The translations under genes were made by a program, and so were the position numbers. From an uncultured Thiothrix sp. (lineage in GTDB: Bacteria; Pseudomonadota; Gammaproteobacteria; Poriferisulfidales; GCA-002705445), in the NCBI GenBank assembly GCA_902624655.1, contig CACNYJ010000001.1:266957-330956 (forward strand): a stretch of DNA of 64,000 nucleotides, in the 5' to 3' direction. Of this stretch, positions 17,070 to 25,487 are shown one piece after another (the first letter of the stretch is position 1; the number at the start of each line of letters is the position of its first letter). A model generated the notes under the pieces. It worked only from the letters and a program-made list of their open reading frames with translations. It made no database searches and was not told the origin of the DNA.

Positions 17070-17917
17070 ATATCTTAATTACGGGCGCAAATGGGTATCT
17101 TGCAAAAAATCTTGTTAGAGAGCTCATTAATAAAACTAAACATAACCTAACTTTGCTAGTTAGGAAAGATTCAAATGTAGATGAACTTCTAAACTATGTG
17201 AATATTGAGAGTGTCATATTTTATGACGGTAAAATCGAATCATTAAAAGATTTAAAAAAAATTAAAATCGATCTTGTTTTCCATTTGGCAAATTATTATC
17301 CAGACGTTAATAGACCCGAAATTCCTGAGGCTATTATCAGTTCAAATTTGACGCTTATAGCAAACATTGTTTCATCATTAGAGAGTGATATAAATACGGG
17401 TGGCGACCGTAAAGACTTTAGAATTATAAATGTAACTTCGTACGTAATTTGGGATAAGGGTTCTGACTCACTATACAAACATACAAAATATTCTGCATTA
17501 TGTTATCTTAAAAATAAGAATTGCCAAAATTATATTTTGTATGATACATACGGTAAAAACGATTCTCGCCCTAAGCTTATCAATTATTTAATTAAATATT
17601 CAAAAACTGGTGAAAAATTATATATGAAACGTTCTAAGAATTGGGAAATAAATTTAGTATATTTCAAAGATGTTATCAGTGCTTTTATGTTGGCAATTGA
17701 AAATGAACAAGAGACAGATATTTTAGATATTAGTAGTGATTTTATTACTCTTAAAGAAGTTGTAGATACTTTCAATGAGGTTTCAAAAAATAAAGTGAAC
17801 GTTGTATGGCCAGAGGATTATTCCTCAAACCCTTTTATTCAAGCGCATGTTACCCCTAAGGGATGGAAACCAAAGTATAATTTATTTATGGGTTTAACAG
17901 AAATACTTAAAGTATGA
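17066..17917 (+). CDS. NAD-dependent epimerase/reductase (CDP-sugar pathway)
   Basis: A 283-residue SDR with the GANGYLAKN cofactor loop at the N-terminus, VFHLANYYP, NVTSYVIW and a Tyr-x-x-x-Lys active site in LYKHTKYSAL. It ends at VWPEDYSSNPF...PKGWKPKYNL. In comparable CDP-dideoxyhexose clusters this slot holds the C4-reductase (paratose or abequose synthase), so a CDP-4-keto sugar reductase is the best guess. The start overlaps the previous stop by 4 bases (ATGA) and its stop overlaps the next gene likewise, so the products form one pathway. Confidence 0.8.
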   Translation: MNILITGANGYLAKNLVRELINKTKHNLTLLVRKDSNVDELLNYVNIESVIFYDGKIESLKDLKKIKIDLVFHLANYYPDVNRPEIPEAIISSNLTLIANIVSSLESDINTGGDRKDFRIINVTSYVIWDKGSDSLYKHTKYSALCYLKNKNCQNYILYDTYGKNDSRPKLINYLIKYSKTGEKLYMKRSKNWEINLVYFKDVISAFMLAIENEQETDILDISSDFITLKEVVDTFNEVSKNKVNVVWPEDYSSNPFIQAHVTPKGWKPKYNLFMGLTEILKV

Positions 17918-18438
17918 AATTTATTCAAAGCATAATTAATGGTTGTCAAATTATAAAAGCTGATATTATTCATGATAACAGAGGAATATTTTGCAAGAGT
18001 TTTAATAAAGAAATTTTTACTCTTAATAATATTAATGTTAATTTTGAAGAATCATATTTTTCAAGATCAAAAAAAGGGGTCATTAGAGGTATGCATTTTC
18101 AAACGCCACCAAATGAAATTTCTAAATTGGTTTTTTGTAGTGAAGGTGAAATCTTAGATGTATTTCTTGACATAAGGCTTAATTCAAAAACATTTGGTCA
18201 ATTTCAGAAAATTAATTTAAGCGCTTCAAATGGTTTACATGTATATATACCAAAGGGTATTGCTCATGGTTTTCAGGTTATAAGTGAATTTGCTACGGTA
18301 CATTATTTGCAATCAGGCAAATATGAAGCATCTAATGACTCGGGAATACTTTGGAATTCATTTGGTATGGATTGGCCAATTTCAAACCCAATTTTATCAG
18401 ACAGAGATAAAGAATTTATTTCTTTAGATAGTCTTTGA
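17914..18438 (+). CDS. RfbC/RmlC-like nucleotide-sugar 3,5-epimerase
   Basis: A 174-residue cupin of the dTDP-4-dehydrorhamnose 3,5-epimerase family. It shows DNRGIFCKSFNKEIF, SYFSRSKKGVIRGMHFQTPPNE with the catalytic His, VFLDIRLNSKTFGQF, VYIPKGIAHGFQV and a Tyr in TVHYLQSGKYE. Because it is coupled to CDP-sugar genes and no rmlA or rmlB is present, it more likely epimerises a CDP-linked 4-keto sugar than makes dTDP-rhamnose. It converges on the next gene with a 5-base gap. Confidence 0.85.
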   Translation: MKFIQSIINGCQIIKADIIHDNRGIFCKSFNKEIFTLNNINVNFEESYFSRSKKGVIRGMHFQTPPNEISKLVFCSEGEILDVFLDIRLNSKTFGQFQKINLSASNGLHVYIPKGIAHGFQVISEFATVHYLQSGKYEASNDSGILWNSFGMDWPISNPILSDRDKEFISLDSL

Positions 18439-18443
18439 TAAAC

Positions 18444-19400
18444 TCAATTATTGTCAATACGTTCTTCGATTATCGTAATAGGCCTATTTTTTTGCTGGTC
18501 ATATATCCTCGACAAATATTCACCAATAATACCAAGAAATAAAGCATTTAAACTTATTCCAAATAATACTAAGACTATTATAGTTGTAAGTCCCGCAGGA
18601 TAATTAATATCAAACATAAATTTTGATAATATAAAAAAAATACTTAATAACATCGTTACTGTAGAAATAATAATACCAGTTATAGAAGCGATCCTAAGAG
18701 GTAATGCAGACAATCCAACGATACCGTCGATTGCTAATTTCAAAGACTTGGAAAAATAAAATTTTGTACTACCATATTTTCTCTTTTCTCTATGATAATG
18801 AATAGATTTTTTTTTATAGCCTAAACTAAAAATTATTCCTCTGAGATATATATTATGATCAAATATTTTTTTAATATGATTAACTATTACTTTATCAATA
18901 AGCATAAAATCGCCAACATTTTTTGGAATTTTATCGTCACTTATTTTATTTAGTATATAATAAAAAATGTTTCTGAACATGGGTAAATCTACTATTTTCT
19001 TCGTTTCCAAAAATTTTTCTTTTCTAGAGTGCCTTATCCCATAAACTATCTTGTTATTATTTTCCCAATGTTTAATAAATTCTTTTATCAATTCTGGCGG
19101 ATCTTGTAAATCACAATCAATCGGTATTATCGCATCACCATTAGATTGACAAATAGCTGTCCATAATGACTTTTGATACCCATAATTTTTAGATAATTTA
19201 AAAATTTTGAATCTTTTATCTTTTAAGGAGATTTCTCTTAATAATTCAAGAGTCTTATCAGAACTATTGTTATCTGTTATTATAAATTCAAAATTATAAC
19301 TCTTGTCAAAACTCATGATAGCCGATGTTATAGTTTCGTAGTAATAATTTATATTTTCTTCTTCATTAAAAACCGGCGTTACAATAGATATAAGTTTCAT
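18444..19400 (-). CDS. Polyprenyl-phosphate glycosyltransferase (GtrB/DPM1-like, family 2)
   Basis: A 318-residue protein from ATG 19400, chosen because MKLISIVTPVFNEEEN is the normal N-terminus. An upstream in-frame extension is not conserved-looking. It has the GT2 core with DNNSSD (about 43-48), DCDLQDPPEL (DxD at 95-97) and, near the C-terminus, two long hydrophobic segments (IASITGIIISTVTMLLSIFF and AGLTTIIVLVLFGISLNALF). Proteins of this build move a sugar from a nucleotide donor to undecaprenyl phosphate at the inner membrane. The lipid-linked sugar is then used by GT-C enzymes, four of which follow directly. Confidence 0.88.
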   Translation of the reverse strand: MKLISIVTPVFNEEENINYYYETITSAIMSFDKSYNFEFIITDNNSSDKTLELLREISLKDKRFKIFKLSKNYGYQKSLWTAICQSNGDAIIPIDCDLQDPPELIKEFIKHWENNNKIVYGIRHSRKEKFLETKKIVDLPMFRNIFYYILNKISDDKIPKNVGDFMLIDKVIVNHIKKIFDHNIYLRGIIFSLGYKKKSIHYHREKRKYGSTKFYFSKSLKLAIDGIVGLSALPLRIASITGIIISTVTMLLSIFFILSKFMFDINYPAGLTTIIVLVLFGISLNALFLGIIGEYLSRIYDQQKNRPITIIEERIDNN

Positions 19401-19449
19401 TAAAGTTATGGATTTTGTATTTCTTATTTCATTAATGTAACATCTTAAT

Positions 19450-21339
19450 ATGAATTTTTCTATAATTAGTAATTTAAAATGGGCATATCTTATGTTGGCC
19501 CCTCTTTTTGTTTTTTTGTTTAATGAATACAATGCGATTTTACCAAATTCTGATGGTCAGCATTATTTAGATTTATCTTTGAGGCAATACAAAATCTTTA
19601 TTGACAACGGTTTTATAGATGGGGTTATTAGTTTGTATAATTTAAGGTCGGAGGGTATGAGACCATTAATATTCCCGTCATTAGTAACGCCATTTATGCT
19701 ATTAGCTAACGGGGATATATATTTAACTGTGAGTTTGGTAATGACAGCAATAGCTGCAATATGGGTATATTATTGTTATAAGTTAATATCAATGACAGGT
19801 AACAATGCTATAGCAGTATTTGGAGCAGTAGTAATTGTTATATGGCCTGGATTTTCATATTACCATTATAATTTTTTTTCTGAAACACTTCATATTGCAT
19901 TGCTTACAGCGACAATTTATTATATTTTAAATTCAAATTTATTGAGTAGTAAAAAAGAAGTTGTTAAAGCAGGTATTTTTGGCGGTTTAACACTATGCGT
20001 AAGACCAGAATTATTATTTATAGTTCCACTTGGACTAATCCCATTTTTTTATAAATACTTTGTAGAAAATAAAAATTTCTGGCGCGAGATAAAAAATTTA
20101 ATCTTAGTCTTTGTAATATTTTCTACTACATTATACATTGGATTTTTGACTTTTTTCTCACCCTATACTAATTGTGAACATTGTGTTAGCTATATGTATA
20201 GATCAGAAGGAGATAATATTTTTTACCCCTTATTGATTTTAGCAATTTCTATTGTTTCTTTGGCCGTGCTACATTATAAGAATAATTTACAAAAAAAAAT
20301 GAGATTAAGTTTTTTAATTTCAATTATTTTTATAATATGCACTATATGGTATTTCCCTTATGTAGATGAATTATTTGAATGGTTTAGAGTAGGGTATTAT
20401 AATCTTCAAGATTACAATAACCCTGTAGCAGATTTTAATAAAAATTTAAAGATTATTGGCCCAGCATGGAAAAGTTTAGTAATACTGTTTTTTGCATGTT
20501 TAATAATGAGTTTTCTTTTATCAAGCAATGAAACTAGAAAATATTTTATAAAAAATATAAATAAAAATGGACAGTTGTTACTTATCGGCTTAATAATAGT
20601 TTTAATTTATTTATTACTAATATTTTTTGAAAGTGCTGGTATTACACCTATTAGAAGAACAGCCCCAGGCTTTTTTTTATTATTCACAGGTCTTTTTGCA
20701 TTTCTTGCGTCTTTCAATGATTTTAAAGTAAGAAGATTTTTAAATATAGTTATTATTACGTACTCAATTTTGATTGTAATTCATAGTACGTCAGCATTTA
20801 AAACTATAGCGAATAATTATTTTTTTGATTTTGCATCTAATATTAGGAATTTTTTAAGTTTACCTTGGCAGCACACTGTTTATAGTGGGCCCCCAAAGCC
20901 ACATTTAAATTTAATAAATGAAGTGAATAAATTGGTAAATAAGCATAATTTAAATGGTGAATATATTTTTATTCCAACATTTACCCATTGGCCACCAGAT
21001 GTTACGCATGGCTTACTATTAGCTCAAAGACTATTAGATTCAGATAAAAACTATAAATTAAAGATGTGGATATCTTATCCTGGTTGGGAAACTATAGAAG
21101 ATCTTAAAAACATAAGTTTTAAAAAAAGAATTAATACAGTAAAAAACTATTCTGTTAATTATATACTAGTAGATACTTTTCCAGAATATTCCAATCAAGA
21201 TTTAGAAGATAAATCAGGCCATCATTTTTATCCTGGCTGGGAAGTTCTCTACAACATAAGAAACAGCAAAATCAAGGGTATTTTAGAAATTGATAAGATA
21301 TTTGTAAATGGAAGAACCTACATACTTTATAAAATATAA
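19450..21339 (+). CDS. Large multi-pass membrane protein, GT-C-type glycosyltransferase (paralogue 1 of 4)
   Basis: A 629-residue protein with about a dozen hydrophobic segments. The first periplasmic loop carries ILPNSDGQHYLDLS, matching the acidic catalytic loop of GT-C enzymes that use lipid-linked sugars (ArnT, PMT and GT39-type). RSEGMRPLIFPSLVTPF and TLCVRPELLFIVP also occur in the three proteins encoded at 21340-27377. The C-terminal 130 residues look soluble and would face the periplasm. It is divergent from the polyprenyl-phosphate glycosyltransferase gene (49 bases apart) and converges on paralogue 2 with no gap. Donor and acceptor unknown. Confidence 0.7.
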   Translation: MNFSIISNLKWAYLMLAPLFVFLFNEYNAILPNSDGQHYLDLSLRQYKIFIDNGFIDGVISLYNLRSEGMRPLIFPSLVTPFMLLANGDIYLTVSLVMTAIAAIWVYYCYKLISMTGNNAIAVFGAVVIVIWPGFSYYHYNFFSETLHIALLTATIYYILNSNLLSSKKEVVKAGIFGGLTLCVRPELLFIVPLGLIPFFYKYFVENKNFWREIKNLILVFVIFSTTLYIGFLTFFSPYTNCEHCVSYMYRSEGDNIFYPLLILAISIVSLAVLHYKNNLQKKMRLSFLISIIFIICTIWYFPYVDELFEWFRVGYYNLQDYNNPVADFNKNLKIIGPAWKSLVILFFACLIMSFLLSSNETRKYFIKNINKNGQLLLIGLIIVLIYLLLIFFESAGITPIRRTAPGFFLLFTGLFAFLASFNDFKVRRFLNIVIITYSILIVIHSTSAFKTIANNYFFDFASNIRNFLSLPWQHTVYSGPPKPHLNLINEVNKLVNKHNLNGEYIFIPTFTHWPPDVTHGLLLAQRLLDSDKNYKLKMWISYPGWETIEDLKNISFKKRINTVKNYSVNYILVDTFPEYSNQDLEDKSGHHFYPGWEVLYNIRNSKIKGILEIDKIFVNGRTYILYKI

Positions 21340-23247
21340 TTATTTTAAAGAGATTAAACAGCCCATAAATTTCTCTGAAATTTTATGACAAACATCAATA
21401 TTCATATTATGTGCTGACAATTTATTTGAAGAGTATAAGTATTGAATATAATAAGAAAGTCTGGCAGAAGGACCATAGTATTTATATTCCATCATGCTTT
21501 TTAATTTTTTTGATGCTTTTTTGGATATTTCCATATTTACCTCAGGAGGATTGATAAAATAAAAAATATCATATCTGTCCTTATATTTTTCAATATCACC
21601 ATCCAGAAATTCTAAGGATGTTGTGTAGACAAGACTACAAGTTAAGTTATTTTTTTTGCACATTAACTGCAATACAAACGCATCAACAGGATCCCCAGAT
21701 TCATTAAATACTAAACCTATATGACCAAGTTTTTTTTTGTTATTAACATCAGTAAAGAAATCAAGAACTATATCATGTGGATTTGGATCGATGTTAATAG
21801 GTATAGGGTAATGAGTCCCAATAAATTTTAAATAAATACTTTTAGTATTACTATTATCCCACCACCTTTCATTTATATAATTTATGTTAGCTACAGATGT
21901 TGTAACACCTATTTTTATAAGAAATACTAATGAAAGTATTGGAATTGTAAAAAATTTAATTTTATTACGAATGGAGTATAGTATTAAAATAATTGTAATA
22001 GCAATCATTACAAATGATATTTTTCTGTAAGTAGTCTGTACTGAAAAAAAGTATAGTAATAATGGAATCGGTACACAAAGTAATAACAAAAAATTTATAT
22101 TTTCTAATAATTCTCTTGTTTTTATTTCTATAGAATTATTATTTCTTTTAATTAGAGAAAATAAGTAACTCAATATAGCAAGCATAGAAATTATAATAAA
22201 AGTATATATACCATAACCAATTAGTGTTGTATGTATAATGGAAAAAATACTTGTTGTATTAGGTTTATAGTATGAAACTATATCTCCTACTGATGTACGG
22301 TAAACCCACTCATACAAATTTGAAAAGTATGGAACCCACCAAATGAATGTTAAGACAGTAAAAATTACAAAGCTTACTTTAAGATAATTAGCATTAATAT
22401 CTTTTGAAATATATCTATTTTTATATTTTACAATAGAGTGAATAAAAAATATTAAGACTGTAAAAAAAATAGATAGTATAGTCGTATATAAAAATATATC
22501 TCCTGAATTTGGGGGGTCTATAAAATAAATTTTACTATTTTTATTTAAAACTCTAGTTAACAATAATATTGATACTGCAGAAAATGGTATCCTTAAGACA
22601 TTTAGTAATTGCTCGGCTGTGTAAATATTCTTCTTAACAGCTTTCATTAATATAAATGCTAAAGGTAGAATCATGTGTACAATAGCTTCTATTGGCCTTA
22701 ATGCTATAGCCATAAAGAAAAATAAGGAAAATAGGTACGAGTATTTTTTATTCCTAAAATAACCAGATTTCAATAAAAAGTATATTGTACCTAATAAAAA
22801 AGGAAATAAAGCAATCTCAGCGAACAATATACGATGTACTCCGCCAAATAATATATCAACACTGATGCAAATTATTGATGCTCCAAGAGCAGCTAAAACT
22901 GAAGAGGAAAATAAACCAAATATCTTAAAAAGAAAGAATACTGACAAACCTGTAAAAAAGGAATGAATCAAGGACGTAGCAATTAAGATATTACCATTTG
23001 TTAATAATAGAACTGGAGATATAAATAGATGAAATATAATTGGTCTCCATGGTCTGTCGGTTAAAAATTCTTTAATAAAATTATTATATTCACCATTGTA
23101 AAAATTATTATTTATATCAATTGCAGTTGTAAGCCAATCAACTGCATCAGACGCTGGTATTTGTGTATTAATATAATGCCAATGAAATGAAATAAGTACT
23201 GGCGATAGTAATATCAAATAAACGATAAATTTATTAAAGAGTTTCAT
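21340..23247 (-). CDS. Large multi-pass membrane protein, GT-C-type glycosyltransferase (paralogue 2 of 4)
   Basis: A 635-residue membrane protein. The first loop has QIPASDAVDWLTTAID (acidic catalytic-loop candidate), then DRPWRPIIFHLFISPVLLLTNGN and IALRPIEAIVHM. The soluble C-terminal domain contains DPNPHDIVLDFF and GLVFNESGDPVDAFVLQLMCKK, nearly the same as in paralogue 4 (25488-27377), so these two are the closest pair. Like its neighbours it probably transfers a sugar from a polyprenyl-phosphate donor on the periplasmic side of the inner membrane. It is transcribed leftwards with paralogues 3 and 4, 24 bases after paralogue 3. Confidence 0.7.
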   Translation of the reverse strand: MKLFNKFIVYLILLSPVLISFHWHYINTQIPASDAVDWLTTAIDINNNFYNGEYNNFIKEFLTDRPWRPIIFHLFISPVLLLTNGNILIATSLIHSFFTGLSVFFLFKIFGLFSSSVLAALGASIICISVDILFGGVHRILFAEIALFPFLLGTIYFLLKSGYFRNKKYSYLFSLFFFMAIALRPIEAIVHMILPLAFILMKAVKKNIYTAEQLLNVLRIPFSAVSILLLTRVLNKNSKIYFIDPPNSGDIFLYTTILSIFFTVLIFFIHSIVKYKNRYISKDINANYLKVSFVIFTVLTFIWWVPYFSNLYEWVYRTSVGDIVSYYKPNTTSIFSIIHTTLIGYGIYTFIIISMLAILSYLFSLIKRNNNSIEIKTRELLENINFLLLLCVPIPLLLYFFSVQTTYRKISFVMIAITIILILYSIRNKIKFFTIPILSLVFLIKIGVTTSVANINYINERWWDNSNTKSIYLKFIGTHYPIPINIDPNPHDIVLDFFTDVNNKKKLGHIGLVFNESGDPVDAFVLQLMCKKNNLTCSLVYTTSLEFLDGDIEKYKDRYDIFYFINPPEVNMEISKKASKKLKSMMEYKYYGPSARLSYYIQYLYSSNKLSAHNMNIDVCHKISEKFMGCLISLK

Positions 23248-23271
23248 AAATTTTTAATCCAGTACATCCTA

Positions 23272-25164
23272 TTAAATTATTTTAAATAATAGTAATTTTG
23301 TGTTATTTATATAAATATCATCAATCATAATTATATTTTTAAGATTTTTGTTATTATAGTTTTTTAATATTTCTGATGTAAACCTTTCTGCAGAGCCAAT
23401 TTTTCCTCTTTCATTTATAATATTATCAGTGTACATACTATTTACTTCGACTAAAATATATTCAACATTATTATTTTTTAAAGTTATCATGGGGTCTATG
23501 TTTTTTTTAATGAGAATATAACCTATCCAAAAATTATTTTTATAAAGTGAATTATTTACAAACCCCATTGTAAAAGGGTCAAGATTTTCATTATTGTATA
23601 ATAGAGGCATAGAAAAAAATATTTTTTTATCAGCCAAGCATTCCCTTGGATCATATTTACAGGAATTTTTAACAAGTATATTTGATAATTGAATATGTTT
23701 GTCTTCTCTAGTGTCTGATACAATGTGCCAAAATTTATTTTTATAATTAAAATAATCAGATAAAGTTTTATTTTTTATTAATCTCGTGATTTTGTTATTT
23801 GATACATTATAGGCAAGAGTTGTATATTTATTTATATATTCGTCTTTTATAGATTGTGAGTATATATAAATAAAAGAGTAGCTAGTTAAGCAGAAAATTA
23901 AAATTAATTGAAACTTACTATATTTTATATTTTTGTTAAAAAATAACCATGATAATAGAATAGAAATTAAGAAAAATGGTAATAATAGTCTTCTTGTAAT
24001 TTGACCGTCATTTAAAAAATATGAATAACTTACGAATAAAAATATAATTAGTAGAAATGAAGATAAAAAAATTATTATCATTTTTTCAGATCTTATAGAC
24101 CTAAAGTTTTTTTTGAAAAAAATTATTGGGAAAGTTAATAATAATGGTAATATTATATGTCCATAAGATATTATAAATTCATTATATAGTGTTAGAAATG
24201 AACCAGATCTAAAATGCCATGCTAAAGATTTTGCAACACTTCCAGATGATGCCTCTACAGTCCATATAAGAAGTTTATCAATTGCTGGTATCCAATAAAT
24301 GAACGCCACAAAACATGTAATTGCTGAAAACTGTATGAAATTATTACTTTTATATAGATCCGTTCTAAAAAATTTTAGTAAAAAATATAATAAGGTCAAG
24401 CATATTATAATCGTTAAATATAAATAGGGTTTGTTATGCGGAAGTACGTAGGTTATATAAAAAATTAAAAGTATCGTTATAATAAATATATTTGCAGATG
24501 AAAATATAGATTTTGCTGTAACTATATTTTTTTTATAAGAAAAGAAAATAAATGGAATTATAGCTAATGTAAATAATATTGCTTCAGCTGGTCTTACGCA
24601 CAAAGTTAATGCTAAAAATATTGCCGAAAATTTTGTATATCTTTCGTTTGAAAAATTTTCAGATTTAAGAAGAAAATAAAAAAAAGAAAGAGCAAGAGGG
24701 AGGTAGATAATTTCAGAAAAAAAAGATAAATACGTGTTATATATTGTTGGTGTTATTAATATAAAAAGAGTTAAAATGGAAGCATAGGCGTTTGAAAGCT
24801 CCATATTTAATAATTTATATAAAATATAAGTCAGAAAAGCAGAAAAAAAAGTTGAAATTATTGTAATAGTAAGTAGCGCATCTCCATTAGTTATAATTAG
24901 AACAGGAGTTATAAATATTGGATATATTTGAGGTCTCCATCCTCGCGAAGAATATAAATTAATTATTCCTTGAATTATTCCATCCTCTTTAAAAACATAA
25001 TATTGCGAATAGGAGTGCTCAAGATAGGTTATTGCGTCAGACGTAGGAAGCGCATTATTAGTCTCATGCCAAAGAAAAACAAATGAAGCATATATTAATG
25101 AAGTAAAATAAGCATAAAAATTATTATCTTTTAAAAAATACGATTTAAAAATTTTATTAAACAT
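23272..25164 (-). CDS. Large multi-pass membrane protein, GT-C-type glycosyltransferase (paralogue 3 of 4)
   Basis: A 630-residue membrane protein. The first loop is ALPTSDAITYLEHSYSQYYVF, followed by SSRGWRPQIYPIFITPVLIITNGD and TLCVRPAEAILFTLAIIP, shared with the other three copies. Its soluble C-terminal part (from about residue 490) is more diverged and resembles paralogue 1 in ending with an ILVEVNSMYTDN...KIILF-like strand. The reading frame is intact. Upstream (positions 25165-25487) lies the longest gene-free gap of the island. The same GT-C role is inferred. Confidence 0.7.
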   Translation of the reverse strand: MFNKIFKSYFLKDNNFYAYFTSLIYASFVFLWHETNNALPTSDAITYLEHSYSQYYVFKEDGIIQGIINLYSSRGWRPQIYPIFITPVLIITNGDALLTITIISTFFSAFLTYILYKLLNMELSNAYASILTLFILITPTIYNTYLSFFSEIIYLPLALSFFYFLLKSENFSNERYTKFSAIFLALTLCVRPAEAILFTLAIIPFIFFSYKKNIVTAKSIFSSANIFIITILLIFYITYVLPHNKPYLYLTIIICLTLLYFLLKFFRTDLYKSNNFIQFSAITCFVAFIYWIPAIDKLLIWTVEASSGSVAKSLAWHFRSGSFLTLYNEFIISYGHIILPLLLTFPIIFFKKNFRSIRSEKMIIIFLSSFLLIIFLFVSYSYFLNDGQITRRLLLPFFLISILLSWLFFNKNIKYSKFQLILIFCLTSYSFIYIYSQSIKDEYINKYTTLAYNVSNNKITRLIKNKTLSDYFNYKNKFWHIVSDTREDKHIQLSNILVKNSCKYDPRECLADKKIFFSMPLLYNNENLDPFTMGFVNNSLYKNNFWIGYILIKKNIDPMITLKNNNVEYILVEVNSMYTDNIINERGKIGSAERFTSEILKNYNNKNLKNIIMIDDIYINNTKLLLFKII

Positions 25165-25487
25165 GTATACTCATTTTAATGCTTTTTTTTAGAACATTAA
25201 TAAATAATATTACCTTTAAAACAATAAAAGGCAACTTATATATATTATTGCTTAATATTATTTTAATTGCGACGCCCATTATTTTTTTTGGCTTACCAGA
25301 TTGGTTTAATGATAAAGCATGTTACTTATTATGTTAGCCTTAAAAAAAGTTTTCGATAAATCTCTTTTTAAATAATAAAAAATAGGACTTTTCAAATTTT
25401 ATATTATTTATGGTTTTAAAAATATATTTTTTTGTTTTAAAATATTCAAGATCTAGGGTAATTTTAATTTTCATAAATTATTTAGTT
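25165..25487. other. Gene-poor gap of 323 bases within the GT-C array
   Basis: The longest stretch of the window without a well-supported gene. It holds one 52-codon open frame on the plus strand (25179-25337), then AT-rich sequence with no convincing hairpin terminator, tRNA or promoter. The minus-strand side should contain the start signals of paralogue 3 and the 3' end of paralogue 4. It may be where a former gene was lost, but I see no homologous remnant. Confidence 0.6.
25179..25337 (+). CDS. Possible small membrane protein (52 residues)
   Basis: An ATG-initiated frame of 52 codons ending in TAG, too short for routine ORF lists. The peptide begins LFFRTLINNITFKTIKG, has one hydrophobic segment (NLYILLLNIILIATPIIFFG) that could span the membrane, and ends GLPDWFNDKACYLLC. 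No ribosome-binding site is visible. I do not recognise a family. It is divergent from paralogue 3. It may be a real small protein, a remnant or chance. Confidence 0.3.
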   Translation: MLFFRTLINNITFKTIKGNLYILLLNIILIATPIIFFGLPDWFNDKACYLLC

